DNA of 64,000 nt from Novosphingobium barchaimii LL02 (GCF_001046635.1 NZ_KQ130461.1:1-64000); one strand, 5' to 3'; positions 23,610 to 35,523 are shown, counted from the stretch's first letter. The notes: a model not told the origin generated them from the sequence alone. A program made the numbers and translations.

Positions 23610-24736
23610 TATTCCTTCCAGACCGTACGCCGCACGTAATCGGTATAGCTGAGGATGATGCGCAGCACCTTGTCCGAAACGTTGGTGGGAGCATAGTCGC
23701 GCACGAGATTCAGCGTTCTGGTGTCTCCGCGGCCCTGCGTGGCCAGAACGTCCAGTCCCTGAAGCACGCGGTCGGCGCTAAGCCCCGTCATGATGACTGC
23801 CGCCTCCTCCATCCCTTCGGGACGTTCGTGGGCTTCGCGCAGGTTCAACGCCGGGAAATTGAGGATCGACGATTCTTCGGTGATGGTGCCGCTGTCGGAT
23901 AACACCACCCTCGCTTGCTTCTGCAACGCCACATAATCGAGGAAACCGAACGGCTTCAGCAACTGCACATACGGGTCAAATTCGAGGCCGAACGCTTCCA
24001 CGCGCGCGCGCGTCCGCGGATGCGTGCTGACCAGAACCGGTTCGCGAACCCTGGCAGCGACGGCATTCAAGCATTCGGCAAGTCGCCGAATCTGTCGTTC
24101 GGAATCGACATTCTCTTCGCGATGGGCGCTGACGACCACATAGCGGCCCGGCTCAACGCCCAAAGTTTCCAGCGCACGCGATGCGTCGATGCCGGGCTTA
24201 TAATGGGATAACACCTCGCGCATCGGGCTGCCGGTGCAGATGACGCGGTCGGGCGCTACGCCTTCGCGAAGCAGATATTCGCGCGCGATGGCCGAATAGG
24301 TCAGGTTGATGTCGGCGGTGTGATCCACGATACGCCGGTTGGTTTCCTCCGGCACGCGCTGGTCAAAACAGCGGTTGCCCGCCTCCATGTGAAAGATCGG
24401 GATTTTCCGGCGCTTGGCCGGAATGACCGCGAGGCAGCTGTTGGTGTCGCCCAGGATCAGGAGCGCATCGGGCTTTTCGCTCTCCAGGACTTTATCGACT
24501 GCGATGATGATCTTGCCGATAGTCTCGGCGGCATTGGCGCCGGCAGCGTTGAGAAAATGGTCCGGCTTGCGAAGGCCGAGATCGCGAAAGAAAACTTCGT
24601 TCAACTCGTAGTCATAGTTTTGCCCAGTATGGACGAGCACCTGGTCCGTATGTTCCTCCAGGCGCGCGATTACGCGCGACAGGCGAATGAGTTCAGGCCG
24701 GGTTCCCACGACCGTCATAACCTTCAACTTGCTCAC
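23606..24736 (-). CDS. fnlC: UDP-N-acetyl sugar 2-epimerase (FnlC/WbjD type)
   Basis: About 376 residues from a GTG at 24736 preceded by GAGAAGG; an in-frame ATG lies 7 codons upstream inside the previous gene and is less likely. The epimerase fold is clear: [63 protein letters not shown] and the C-terminal [10 protein letters not shown] with UDP-binding Glu. The [16 protein letters not shown] form is that of the FnlC/WbjD/CapG group, which turns the C-2 centre to give UDP-L-FucNAc as the last pathway step. Confidence 0.9.
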   Translation of the reverse strand: MSKLKVMTVVGTRPELIRLSRVIARLEEHTDQVLVHTGQNYDYELNEVFFRDLGLRKPDHFLNAAGANAAETIGKIIIAVDKVLESEKPDALLILGDTNSCLAVIPAKRRKIPIFHMEAGNRCFDQRVPEETNRRIVDHTADINLTYSAIAREYLLREGVAPDRVICTGSPMREVLSHYKPGIDASRALETLGVEPGRYVVVSAHREENVDSERQIRRLAECLNAVAARVREPVLVSTHPRTRARVEAFGLEFDPYVQLLKPFGFLDYVALQKQARVVLSDSGTITEESSILNFPALNLREAHERPEGMEEAAVIMTGLSADRVLQGLDVLATQGRGDTRTLNLVRDYAPTNVSDKVLRIILSYTDYVRRTVWKEY

Positions 24737-24740
24737 AAAC

Positions 24741-25844
24741 CTATACCTTCTCGGCAACTGTGTCAGGGCGGACCCGGTCGAATATCTCGTTCGCCCACAG
24801 CATCACGACCATCTCGGCATCGCCGATGTTGGTAATATTGTGGGTCCAGCCCGGAATTGTCTCGACGATGCGGCCATCGCCCCCTTCCGTGACGATTTCA
24901 TGTTCCTGGTTGGTCAGGATATGACGAAACCCGAAATGCGCCTTCCCGGTGAGGACAAGGAATTTCTCTGTCTTGGTATGATGATAATGCTCCCCCCGCG
25001 TCACGCCGGGGCCAGCGGTGAAATAAGAGAATTGCCCGCAATCGGGGGTTTTTAGCATTTCCACAAACACCCCGCGCGTGTCAGCATGGCGCGGAACGTC
25101 GTATGCAAAATCCTCAGGTTCCAGATAGCTGAGATATGTCGAATAAAGCGCCCGCGGCAGACCCTCACCGACGCGATCGGTGACCAGGGTCGCGCGACTG
25201 GCGGCGTAACCCGAAATCGCGGCGGCCACAGTGCCCACCGTCGTGTCATATACCGGTCCGGCTTCAGCGAAACCCGCCCCCGACGGCATATCGTCCAGCA
25301 AATCGAGGAGCGCCGTGCAAACGTCATCGACGTGCACGAGTTGAAGCGGGGCGTGTTCGTCGTTCACCGTGATCGGCAAACCGCGTGCGACGTTATGACA
25401 AAAGGTCGCAACTGCCGAATTATAGTTGGGCCTGGCCCATTTTCCGAAAACATTGGTGAGCCTGAGTATCCTGACCGGCGCGCCCGTTTCCTGGGCGTGA
25501 CGAAGCAGTATGGTTTCGCCTTCGCGCTTGCTATGCCCATAGGCGTTGTCTCGTTCGGCCTGTGTGGATGAGGCGTAGACGATCGGAACATGGCGCCCCG
25601 CTGCCTTAAGAATTGCGGTCAGGCGATCCATCGTCCCGACGTTGCCCGCTAAGAAGTCCTCATCGCGTACGGGGCGATTGACGCCCGCGAGATGAAACAC
25701 GAAGGCAGCTTTGCCCAGCGCCTCGCGCCAGCTAGTCTCGTCCGAATCCGAACCGAGGCCAATTGCTTCGACCCCGCGTTCCCGCAGGCGCATCATTAGA
25801 TTGCGTCCAATGAAACCATTGGCGCCCGTGATGACGACAGCCAT
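24741..25844 (-). CDS. fnlB: Bifunctional epimerase/reductase FnlB (WbjC/CapF type)
   Basis: 367 residues. The N-terminal SDR domain carries [14 protein letters not shown] (7-20) and the [17 protein letters not shown] region with the Tyr-x-x-x-Lys pair. The C-terminal cupin domain (about 260-360) has [23 protein letters not shown] with the metal-binding histidines. This fusion is diagnostic for CapF/WbjC/FnlB, which does C-3 epimerisation and C-4 reduction in UDP-L-FucNAc synthesis. Three bases separate it from fnlA. Confidence 0.92.
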   Translation of the reverse strand: MAVVITGANGFIGRNLMMRLRERGVEAIGLGSDSDETSWREALGKAAFVFHLAGVNRPVRDEDFLAGNVGTMDRLTAILKAAGRHVPIVYASSTQAERDNAYGHSKREGETILLRHAQETGAPVRILRLTNVFGKWARPNYNSAVATFCHNVARGLPITVNDEHAPLQLVHVDDVCTALLDLLDDMPSGAGFAEAGPVYDTTVGTVAAAISGYAASRATLVTDRVGEGLPRALYSTYLSYLEPEDFAYDVPRHADTRGVFVEMLKTPDCGQFSYFTAGPGVTRGEHYHHTKTEKFLVLTGKAHFGFRHILTNQEHEIVTEGGDGRIVETIPGWTHNITNIGDAEMVVMLWANEIFDRVRPDTVAEKV

Positions 25845-25847
25845 GCT

Positions 25848-26891
25848 TCAATCCTCCAACACGGCGGAATCGCCGCGGAGCAGCCGCTGGATGAAGTCCA
25901 ACTTCAAAAGCAAAGCCTTCATGCCTTCGACATCAAGGCGCTCGGTGTTGTGCGAGTTATACTCATCACCTTCGTGAAGACGCGCGTCGCCCTCATCGAC
26001 AAATTTGCCATAGTTCAGATCACGTCCATCAGCCGGGACGCGGAAATAGCCCCCCAGATCATCTGCCCGGGCACGCTCTTCTTTTCCCAGCAGCGATTCA
26101 TAGAGCTTTTCACCGTGTCGAACGCCGATCACGCGTACATCGTGATCGGGGCGCTCGAACAGTTCAAGCAAGGCCTGAACGAGCGTCTCGACCGTGGCCG
26201 CAGGAGCCTTTTGAACGAAGATATCGCCATTCTGACCGTGCTCGAAAGCATAGAGGACCAGCTCCACGGCATCCTCGAGCGTCATCATGAAGCGCGTCAT
26301 GCTCCGCTCGGTGACGGTGATCGGCTTGCCTTCCAAAATCTGATTGACGAAAAGGGGGATTACCGAGCCGCGTGACGCCATCACATTGCCATAGCGTGTG
26401 CCGCAAACCATCAGCCCAGCTTCCTCCATGCTCCGGGACGAGGCCGTCATCACTTTTTCCATCAACGCCTTCGTAATTCCCATGGCGTTGATCGGATAGA
26501 CCGCCTTGTCGGTGCTCAGGCAGATGACCCGCTTTACCCGGTTCGCCATGGCGGCACTCAGAACATTTTCGGTGCCGAGGACATTGGTGCGAACGGCCTG
26601 CATGGGATGAAATTCGCAAGACGGAACCTGCTTTAGCGCGGCGGCATGAAAGCAGAAATCCACGCCCTGCATTGCCGATGCCAAACTGCGTTCGTCCCGA
26701 ACGTCGCCAAGATAGAATTTCAGTTTCGAATGCGCATACCGCTTGCGCATGTCGTCCTGCTTTTTCTCGTCGCGACTGAACACGCGGATCTCTGCTATGT
26801 CAGACGAGAGGAAGCGACGCAGCACTGCATTACCAAACGAGCCGGTGCCCCCGGTGATCAGCAGGGTCTTGCCTTCGAACATGTTTGTCAT
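25848..26891 (-). CDS. fnlA: UDP-GlcNAc C4,6-dehydratase/C5-epimerase FnlA (WbjB/CapE type)
   Basis: 347 residues of the SDR family. The NAD site is LLITGGTGSFGNAVLRR near residue 10, then RVFSRDEKKQDDMR. The catalytic area STDKAVYPINAMGITKALMEKVM shows Met in place of the usual Tyr and the conserved Lys, as in CapE. The C-terminal KLYESLLGKEE and LNYGKFVDEG parts complete the family pattern. It is the first step of UDP-L-FucNAc synthesis from UDP-GlcNAc. The start overlaps the stop of the upstream glycosyltransferase by four bases. Confidence 0.93.
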   Translation of the reverse strand: MTNMFEGKTLLITGGTGSFGNAVLRRFLSSDIAEIRVFSRDEKKQDDMRKRYAHSKLKFYLGDVRDERSLASAMQGVDFCFHAAALKQVPSCEFHPMQAVRTNVLGTENVLSAAMANRVKRVICLSTDKAVYPINAMGITKALMEKVMTASSRSMEEAGLMVCGTRYGNVMASRGSVIPLFVNQILEGKPITVTERSMTRFMMTLEDAVELVLYAFEHGQNGDIFVQKAPAATVETLVQALLELFERPDHDVRVIGVRHGEKLYESLLGKEERARADDLGGYFRVPADGRDLNYGKFVDEGDARLHEGDEYNSHNTERLDVEGMKALLLKLDFIQRLLRGDSAVLED

Positions 26892-28111
26892 CCTAGGGGA
26901 AAATTCGATAAACTAGCGGTTTGAGACGTCGTCAGCCCTGATGGAAAGGTCTCATTGCGGGCGGCGGCGTAGAGCATATTGCGATTGGCGTCTATGTCGC
27001 TTGCCGCTTTTTGCGAGTCATTTCCCCTGACGTGCGCTGCTGCTCGCATGGCTTGCCTCTGTACCGCGTCTAACTGGGCAAACGCCTCGATCCACGCTAC
27101 GAATTCTTCGGGAACGTCGAGCGGCAGGTCGGCACCGACATTCTGGGCAACTAAGTCACGCCAAGGTGTCTGATCACTAATCAATATTGGTAGCCCCGCA
27201 GCCAAAGCCTCGCGGATGACATGCCCATAATTTTCGCCATGGGTCGGGAAGAAAAAGAAATCATATTGCGCAAGAACGCCGTTGACCTCTTCCGGGCGAA
27301 GGGAACCTTGAAAACAGGCCTGAACATGCGGGGGTAGAGTTTGGATCACGGCTTGGCACTCCACCCAAAAAGCCTCGTCCTCGATAACGCCGTAGATATC
27401 GTAGATCAGAGGTACGCGCACATCCTTCAACATCTTCAGCGCGCCCAGCAGATTCTTTTTAGGGGCAATTCGCGAAAGGAACACCGCGCGCAGCGCCGTG
27501 TCGGCATCGTCCTGCGGAATAACATCCAGCAACGGCTCGCCGCGACCCGGCACGTCAGATGCCACCGATATTTTCACATCGCCGAATTCACGGCGAATGT
27601 CGTTCTCCTCATGCTGCGATGAGGCCTGAAAGATGACGTTGTCATATAGTCTCAAAGCCTTGGCGACAGTCAGGAAAGTTCGCTTTTTGAACGCCTTTAA
27701 CTGAAGGGCTCCGGGCGACAGTTCGCCACGCGTGGCCAGTAGAACGGGCGCTGGCGCCAGGCGGCCAAAGCGGCGCTGGATCAACGGACGCAGTGTATGC
27801 GTGCTGCAAAACAAGCTGTTCAAATAGACAAGGTCGATATGAAGCCTTTGCAGGCTGCTATGCAAGGCGCGCCAACCAGCCACACCCGGCGTCTGGTAAA
27901 AGACGCTCGCCTTGCCGCACCGGGTCCAACGATCGACCTCGACATCATCGTAAGGACCAGCGTCGCCCAAATCACGGTCAGAGGTGACGATACGAAAATC
28001 AAATTCATCACCTAGTTGGTCGACCATATTGGCCAGCGAACGGAGGGCTCCGCCCGCTTTATATCCTGGCAAATAATTGCTGATATATGTCAGGATCGTC
28101 AATTTGGTCAC
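26888..28111 (-). CDS. Glycosyltransferase family 4
   Basis: 407 residues, GT-B fold. The acceptor domain starts LTILTYISNYLPGYKAGGALRSLANM. The donor domain (about 215-370) shows AVFLSRIAPKKNLLGALKML and the nucleotide-sugar region FFFFPTHGENYGHVIREALAAGLPILIS with the Glu-x7-Glu type pair. It would add another sugar of the repeat unit; donor and linkage cannot be read. It is coupled to fnlA by ATGA. Confidence 0.88.
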   Translation of the reverse strand: MTKLTILTYISNYLPGYKAGGALRSLANMVDQLGDEFDFRIVTSDRDLGDAGPYDDVEVDRWTRCGKASVFYQTPGVAGWRALHSSLQRLHIDLVYLNSLFCSTHTLRPLIQRRFGRLAPAPVLLATRGELSPGALQLKAFKKRTFLTVAKALRLYDNVIFQASSQHEENDIRREFGDVKISVASDVPGRGEPLLDVIPQDDADTALRAVFLSRIAPKKNLLGALKMLKDVRVPLIYDIYGVIEDEAFWVECQAVIQTLPPHVQACFQGSLRPEEVNGVLAQYDFFFFPTHGENYGHVIREALAAGLPILISDQTPWRDLVAQNVGADLPLDVPEEFVAWIEAFAQLDAVQRQAMRAAAHVRGNDSQKAASDIDANRNMLYAAARNETFPSGLTTSQTASLSNFPLG

Positions 28112-28141
28112 GCAACACTCCGCATTTTCCCAAGGCAGAAA

Positions 28142-29269
28142 TCAAGTTTCTCTGAAGGCAGCTTGCAATACAATGTTGCCGCCTCGCGCGGCTTCCGCTG
28201 AAAATTCGTTTGCCATCGCAAACGATCGCTCGAAATTGCTATCGATAATTTGTCCGAAATCGAGCGCTTCGATATCATCGGTATTCGCATAAGGCATATG
28301 CAATTCGTCGAAAACCGTTCGCATTTTTGCGTTAGTCGCGATTCCGAATGACGGGACACCTTGCCCGACGGCGATGATTGCCGGGTGCATCCTCGTCGTC
28401 AAAAGCAGCGAGGCGGTTTTCAGGACGGCTGCGACTTCGGTCGTGCCGATCGGGTCGGGCGGGAGCCATTCGAAGCCGGGAACCACGCTCCAATCGACAA
28501 GATTGCGGACTTCGAGATCATAGCCGGGCCGGATCTCCGAATGCCAGCCCCGAACCTCATATCCACGCTGCGCCGCATCGGCACAGAGTGCCACGATTTT
28601 TCGTAACGCCCCCTCGGGCTGAGCAATGACACTGGGGGATACGATCAACCTCTTCACTCGATCGACGGCGCGTCCAACCCCATGCCAGCTTACGGCGGCG
28701 GGAAGGAGTTTGTCGAGCATGAAGACCGCGTCTTTGCTCTGAAATATCCTGCAATCCCTTCCTTTGAACAGCGAGCGTGCATTGTCATAGGATTTTCCGT
28801 CTCGGAAAATAAGCGTGACATTATCGCTGCCCAGATAGCGCCGGGCCATGAAACGCGCCACGGGCGACAGCGGCCAGTCCATTCCGACCGACCATGCAAT
28901 AAAGGGAACGTCGTACGCGCGCGCCGCGCGGGCCATGTGGCAAACCCGGGCCAACATTCCGAACAATGGATTGGGGATGCGATGCTCTTGGAGTTGCTGA
29001 CCCCCGCCGATCACCACGGCGTCGAAATCACGCACCTTTTTCAAGACCTCGGTACTTGCCGTTTTGAAATTCAGCATCGGCACGGCCGGGAGGCCCAAAC
29101 TGCGCTCGACATAGTCTGGGTCCAGACAAGCGACGGTCACATCGACCCCCGCCTCAGCCAGAAAGCGCGACATGCAATAAGCTATCGCATTGTCGCCAAG
29201 ATTTGCCAGCCCATAAGGCCCATCGAGCAGAACGCGGCGGGCGCGCCCTCCATTATCACTTCGGGGCAT
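28142..29269 (-). CDS. Polysaccharide pyruvyl transferase family protein
   Basis: 375 residues. The fold starts VLLDGPYGLANLGDNAIAYCM, with the typical GNxGD-like loop. The domain also shows VVIGGGQQLQE, the long middle and the C-terminal LTTRMHPAIIAVGQGVPSFGIATNAKM motif of the CsaB/WcaK family. It would add a pyruvate ketal from phosphoenolpyruvate to a sugar of the repeat unit, giving the polymer a negative charge. A few family members act on other groups, so the exact modification is inferred. Confidence 0.82.
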   Translation of the reverse strand: MPRSDNGGRARRVLLDGPYGLANLGDNAIAYCMSRFLAEAGVDVTVACLDPDYVERSLGLPAVPMLNFKTASTEVLKKVRDFDAVVIGGGQQLQEHRIPNPLFGMLARVCHMARAARAYDVPFIAWSVGMDWPLSPVARFMARRYLGSDNVTLIFRDGKSYDNARSLFKGRDCRIFQSKDAVFMLDKLLPAAVSWHGVGRAVDRVKRLIVSPSVIAQPEGALRKIVALCADAAQRGYEVRGWHSEIRPGYDLEVRNLVDWSVVPGFEWLPPDPIGTTEVAAVLKTASLLLTTRMHPAIIAVGQGVPSFGIATNAKMRTVFDELHMPYANTDDIEALDFGQIIDSNFERSFAMANEFSAEAARGGNIVLQAAFRET

Positions 29270-29271
29270 TT

Positions 29272-30234
29272 TTATCTCGCTGCTAGAAAGCCGGTCCCAT
29301 ATTGCAGGACGCTATCGATGTATCCGATACTCTTGAAAGACAGATAAGCCATCAGCAATAATACGAGGGGGTGACCTGTTCTGGATTCGCGGACAACGAT
29401 GTAAACAAAAACTGTTGCCGTTATCATATTCATCCGCCCTCCGCCGAAGACGAACGTAGCGATGAGGGGCAAGGTCAGCATCATAAGGACATGCAGGCGC
29501 TCTCTTGAAACGAAAAGCGCAACGGCAGCCAGAAGCGCGCCCGAAGCAACTTCCATAACATCATAAGCTTGGTAAGCTTCTATTTTCTCTGTATATGACT
29601 CTCGCGAAAGGATATAAAATATAGCAAATGAAGATAAGATAACAATTAGGAAAGCTATGCTGGTCAAAGCTTTCAACCCCCCGGCTCGAAGCGAATCTAT
29701 CGCTAACCTTGCTCTCTCCGGAAGAGAAGTAGACAAGAATATAATCATTACAGAAAAATGACTGAGCAGTGAGCATGCCGCTGCTGCCAATCTCCATGCC
29801 GGAGGCAAGACGATAGACAGAACTGCGAAGAGATATGCGAACTTCAATCGTTCGGCACTAGTCAGCAAGACCAATATGTAATAGTTTGTAATTATAAGCA
29901 ATAAGAATAATATATTGACCCGGCTTCTTAGCAGCCAGTATGATGTCGTAGACATAAAAATAGCATTTACGACAGATATCACCGTATCTTTTTCAAATAG
30001 ACCAGAAAAAATCCACATAAGAATGCCATATAGAGGCTCTCTCGACCCGGTATAATTATACTGGGTTTCTGGGATTGCATAAAATGGGGTATACCGCAAA
30101 GAATTATACAGAGCGATATAATACCTCTGATCGCCTCCGACATAATATCTCAGTATCCATATCGAAAATATATATGTCGATATAAATATAAACGCCGATA
30201 CTATGATCGCATTGCTTTTCTTGGCCGCTCTCAT
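29272..30234 (-). CDS. EpsG-like membrane polymerase (candidate Wzy)
   Basis: About 320 residues from ATG 30234, which overlaps the wzx stop by four bases; the longer upstream frame reads as unlikely protein. There are eight or more membrane segments (IIVSAFIFISTYIFSIWIL, INILFLLLIITNYYILVLL, MMLTLPLIATFVFGG). The YYVGGDQRYYIALYNSLRYTP loop and the GSREPLYGILMWIFSGLF pattern are typical of EpsG/Wzy-type polymerases. The DNA is markedly AT-rich (many ATA, TTA and AAT codons) compared with its neighbours, a sign of transfer common for wzy genes. Confidence 0.78.
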   Translation of the reverse strand: MRAAKKSNAIIVSAFIFISTYIFSIWILRYYVGGDQRYYIALYNSLRYTPFYAIPETQYNYTGSREPLYGILMWIFSGLFEKDTVISVVNAIFMSTTSYWLLRSRVNILFLLLIITNYYILVLLTSAERLKFAYLFAVLSIVLPPAWRLAAAACSLLSHFSVMIIFLSTSLPERARLAIDSLRAGGLKALTSIAFLIVILSSFAIFYILSRESYTEKIEAYQAYDVMEVASGALLAAVALFVSRERLHVLMMLTLPLIATFVFGGGRMNMITATVFVYIVVRESRTGHPLVLLLMAYLSFKSIGYIDSVLQYGTGFLAAR

Positions 30235-31568
30235 CTCGAGCGCCTCCCCAAGTCCCTGCTCGCCGCGACAACCAGGAAAAGCCCGCGCAAAATAGATGAA
30301 GCCAGGACAGCATAGGCAACGGCCAACGCCCCAATTCCGACCATCAGGTAGGTTATAACGAGAAGCGACATGGACCAAGCGGCCATTCCGGCAAGATTGG
30401 TTATCGGTCTGTCATTGATCAAAAGGACATTCACCAGCGGTTGTTGACCGGAAATAAAAACGCCCGCGGTGACCATGACAACCAGAGCCAACCTTTCGGA
30501 AAAGAATTCGGGGCCAAACTGGCTCATGATATAGGGCGAAAAGATCACCAAGGGCAAACCTACGACAAGCGCAGAAAGCATCTGGATTGAAACGATCGAT
30601 GCCGTAAATTTCCTTACTGCTCCATGGTCTCCGCGCGCCTTCAATGAAGACATGATGGGAAGAGATGCGCGATTTGTGATGGTGCTGAACAATATGACTA
30701 TACCAAGAACATTATTGCAGAATCCGAACACACCAACGGACGCCAGCCCTCCAGGAGAAAATTGTTTCAGCATGATCTGCGCTAACCACATCGTCGGCGC
30801 CCACAATGCGGAACTGAGAAACACCGGTACCCCAAATGTCAGCAGTAGGGGGGCGTCGGACCGGCGCGCTGGCGTAAGTGGGCTCACCCCTTCGGCACCC
30901 AGCAATCTCAAATAATGGACGATCAGGAGGGTTGCCTTTGCAGCTTCGACCGCGACCAGCGCAATCGCGGCCCCGTAAAATCCGGCGTGCATCGCTGACA
31001 GTGGAACCGCTACAATCGAAATCAGCGCGCCAACGAGAGATACTTCTCCCATCGCGCGACCCTTTTCAAAAGAAAGCATTATAGTCAGCAGCAAGCCGTT
31101 CACCGCCGTCAGCAGAATCCAAGCTACGATCCAGTAGGGGATCGGAGAACTAGCAGGCAGTTCAAGCACGAAAGTCGCCAAAAATGGCGCCCCAGCAATT
31201 CCTGCCAAAGTCAGCACACCGGCCGTGCTCAGAATCGTCAGTGCACATAGGTTGATGATTTCGACGGCGCGAGCAAAGCTCTCCTCAAGCATCGCTGGTA
31301 TGTATCGCGCCAGAACCGAACCTGCTCCGAGAACAATGAATAGCTGCGCGGAATTCACGAATCCCTGCGCCAAGGTAAGACGCCCATATTCCGCAGCACC
31401 CAACACATTAGCCAAAAAAACAATGACCGCAGTCTGCGCTACCTTATCCAAGGCAAATGCAATCATTGTCCAGCTAGCTATCTTTAAGAAGCGACGCAAC
31501 GTTTCTGAACGCTCAATCCATGATCGTACAGGTTTCGGCAATATTCGTAGAACGAGCGCCTGATTCAT
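30231..31568 (-). CDS. wzx: Wzx-type repeat-unit flippase
   Basis: About 445 residues of the MATE/MviN superfamily with some 12-14 membrane segments. The opening TMIAFALDKVAQTAVIVFLANVLGAAEYGRLTLAQGF is characteristic of polysaccharide transporters; GLASVGVFGFCNNVLGIVILF and INDRPITNLAGM lie further on. It flips the undecaprenyl-linked repeat unit across the inner membrane. An in-frame ATG at 31634 would add 22 residues of AT-rich, unlikely sequence, so 31568 is preferred; neither start has a strong ribosome site. Confidence 0.85.
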   Translation of the reverse strand: MNQALVLRILPKPVRSWIERSETLRRFLKIASWTMIAFALDKVAQTAVIVFLANVLGAAEYGRLTLAQGFVNSAQLFIVLGAGSVLARYIPAMLEESFARAVEIINLCALTILSTAGVLTLAGIAGAPFLATFVLELPASSPIPYWIVAWILLTAVNGLLLTIMLSFEKGRAMGEVSLVGALISIVAVPLSAMHAGFYGAAIALVAVEAAKATLLIVHYLRLLGAEGVSPLTPARRSDAPLLLTFGVPVFLSSALWAPTMWLAQIMLKQFSPGGLASVGVFGFCNNVLGIVILFSTITNRASLPIMSSLKARGDHGAVRKFTASIVSIQMLSALVVGLPLVIFSPYIMSQFGPEFFSERLALVVMVTAGVFISGQQPLVNVLLINDRPITNLAGMAAWSMSLLVITYLMVGIGALAVAYAVLASSILRGLFLVVAASRDLGRRSR

Positions 31569-31689
31569 TAGTCTGGATTCCGATCGTACGACATAGAATG
31601 CTTTCACGTTCGAAATAAAAAAATCATGATTCAATCAATAAATTTTATTTAATGAATTAAAACTAAATTTCTAAATAATATTTATTATA
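31569..31689. other. Very AT-rich spacer between pglF and wzx
   Basis: Bases 31615-31700 are almost pure A/T (runs such as AATTTTATTTAATGAATTAAAACTAAATTTC) within a GC-rich region. It may carry a promoter for the wzx-wzy pair, a silencer target, or mark the junction of an imported segment. Confidence 0.5.
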
Positions 31690-33597
31690 TCAATGTATTG
31701 AATTTTTGTATTCTGGAACAACAATTCGCAGAATTGAAAGTGATTCCTCTGTATTTCCTTGACTAAGAAACTCTTGAAGATTGTCTAGAATAATTGACAG
31801 TGTCTTCCAAGGATGGACCTCTTCACGCGCCTGCATGATCCGCGAATGCACCGTTGGCGCTGGATTGTCGCCGATCAGAAGCTCTTCATATAGCTTCTCG
31901 CCAGGCCGTAATCCGACCTCGACGATCTCGATGTCACCCTCCGGCGTCGCCGCATCGCGCACCGACAAGCCCGACAATCTAACCATCGTCTCAGCAAGAT
32001 CGCGGATGAGCACCGGCTGGCCCATGTCGAGAACGAAGACTTCGCCGCCCTCGGCCATGCCGCCGGCCTGGATCACGAGCTGAGAGGCTTCCGGGATGGT
32101 CATGAAGTAGCGGGTGACGTCTCTGTGTGTGATCGTCACCGGGCCGCCCGCAGCGATCTGCTTCTTGAACAGTGGGACCACTGAGCCGCTCGATCCCAGC
32201 ACATTGCCGAAACGGACCATGGTGAAGAGCGTCTTGTCCTGTTCCTGCGCGCGCGCTTGCAAGATGAGCTCGCACACCCGCTTGGACGCGCCCATGATAT
32301 TGGTCGGGCGCACCGCCTTGTCGGTGCTGACCAGGATGAAGCGCCGGACGCCCACCGCCTCGGCGGCGAGCGCGCAGTGGAGGGTACTGAAGATATTGTT
32401 GCGCATGCCTGCGATCGGATTGCTCTCGACCAGGGGCACATGCTTGTAGGCGGCCGCATGATAGACGGTTTCGGGCTGCCAGCGGCGGAAGATGCGGAAG
32501 ACAGAGTCCCGGTCGGCAACGTCGGTCAGTTCGGGGATCAGGTCGACCTCGCAACCTTCGGCCAAGGCCATCTGCCGCAACTCGCTCTCGATCGCGTAGA
32601 GGAAATATTCCGACTGTTCGACCAGGATCAGCCGCTTCGGGCGCGAACGGATGATCTGGCGGCAAAGCTCGCTGCCGATCGAGCCGCCCGCGCCCGTCAC
32701 CAGCACATTCTTGGCCAGCAGCGAGCGACCCATGAGCAGTTCGTTGGGCGCGACCGCATCGCGGCCGAGCAGATCTTCTACCTGGACGTCGCGGATATCG
32801 TTGACGGCGAAATGCCCGTCGATGAGCTGGCCGATGCCCGGCAGCATGCGCACATGGATCTTGCGGGCCTGGAGCGTAGTCACGATCTCGCGCCGCCGCA
32901 CGCGCAGCGCGCTCGGGATAGCGAGCACAACCTCGTCCACCCGGCGCTCTTCGAGGATGCGATCGAGGATGGAGGAATGCCAAACGGTAACGCCGTCGAG
33001 CTGCTGGTTGCTCAGACGCTCGTCATCGTCGATATAGCCGACCAGCGCCAGATGCGGCTCCTGCCGCAGCGAGTTCGCCAATTGCTGGCCGCCGCGCCCC
33101 GCGCCATAGATGAGCAGTCGCCGCCGTTCTTCGGTCTTGCCGCGCGCGAGATGCAGATAATCGCTGACGACGAAACGCATACTAAGGCGCAGGAACAACA
33201 TCAGCAGAAAGAAGATGATCGGGTGAAGGATGGCGATCGTGCGGGGTACGCCGCTTATCTGGATAAAGCCGAAAATGACCGCCAGTGGCACCGTCAGCAG
33301 TGCGCAGGCATAGAATAGCCGGCCCGATGCGCGGGCGCCGGAGAAGCGGATAAGGTTGCGATAGACCCCGGCCGGCCAGGCGATCACTGTCCAGAAGGCG
33401 AGCGTGGTGGCCGTCAGAATCAGTACTGCGTGCAGACTGTTCGGCCATTCTCCCAGACGCAACGCGAGCGCGATCCAGGCTGCAACGAGACAAAGCAGTC
33501 CATCAAAGCCGAAGACCAGCCATCTGCGTACGGAACGCGGCAGGCTGGTCAGGGATTCCAGCAGGGTAAGAAGGGCGCTGCGCGTTTCCTTCGTCAT
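31690..33597 (-). CDS. pglF: Membrane UDP-GlcNAc 4,6-dehydratase (PglF/WbpM/CapD type)
   Basis: 635 residues. Four membrane segments lie in the first 150 residues, then a Rossmann-like sensor/CoA-binding-like domain (RRLLIYGAGRGGQQLANSL). The catalytic SDR domain follows (about 280-580) with VLVTGAGGSIGSELCRQI, YHAAAYKHVPLVE, and STDKAVRPTNIMGASKR where Met replaces the catalytic Tyr, as in this family. It makes UDP-4-keto-6-deoxy-HexNAc at the inner membrane, the substrate for the PglE-like aminotransferase. Gene order puts it second in the operon after glmS. Confidence 0.92.
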   Translation of the reverse strand: MTKETRSALLTLLESLTSLPRSVRRWLVFGFDGLLCLVAAWIALALRLGEWPNSLHAVLILTATTLAFWTVIAWPAGVYRNLIRFSGARASGRLFYACALLTVPLAVIFGFIQISGVPRTIAILHPIIFFLLMLFLRLSMRFVVSDYLHLARGKTEERRRLLIYGAGRGGQQLANSLRQEPHLALVGYIDDDERLSNQQLDGVTVWHSSILDRILEERRVDEVVLAIPSALRVRRREIVTTLQARKIHVRMLPGIGQLIDGHFAVNDIRDVQVEDLLGRDAVAPNELLMGRSLLAKNVLVTGAGGSIGSELCRQIIRSRPKRLILVEQSEYFLYAIESELRQMALAEGCEVDLIPELTDVADRDSVFRIFRRWQPETVYHAAAYKHVPLVESNPIAGMRNNIFSTLHCALAAEAVGVRRFILVSTDKAVRPTNIMGASKRVCELILQARAQEQDKTLFTMVRFGNVLGSSGSVVPLFKKQIAAGGPVTITHRDVTRYFMTIPEASQLVIQAGGMAEGGEVFVLDMGQPVLIRDLAETMVRLSGLSVRDAATPEGDIEIVEVGLRPGEKLYEELLIGDNPAPTVHSRIMQAREEVHPWKTLSIILDNLQEFLSQGNTEESLSILRIVVPEYKNSIH

Positions 33598-33699
33598 GTG
33601 CCTTGAACGTCCTTGATGAGCGTGGCGACCGATGCGCCCTGAGATTTTCCAGGAAGGCTGATGCGACCAAACTTAGCCTGACGAGGTAGGATTGCGCCT

Positions 33700-35523
<1,824 letters not shown>

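Noticed and set aside
32257-33318. 353-codon open frame on the plus strand
   Set aside because: Antisense to the PglF-like dehydratase, low-quality composition rich in Asp/Arg/Gln, no recognisable domain.
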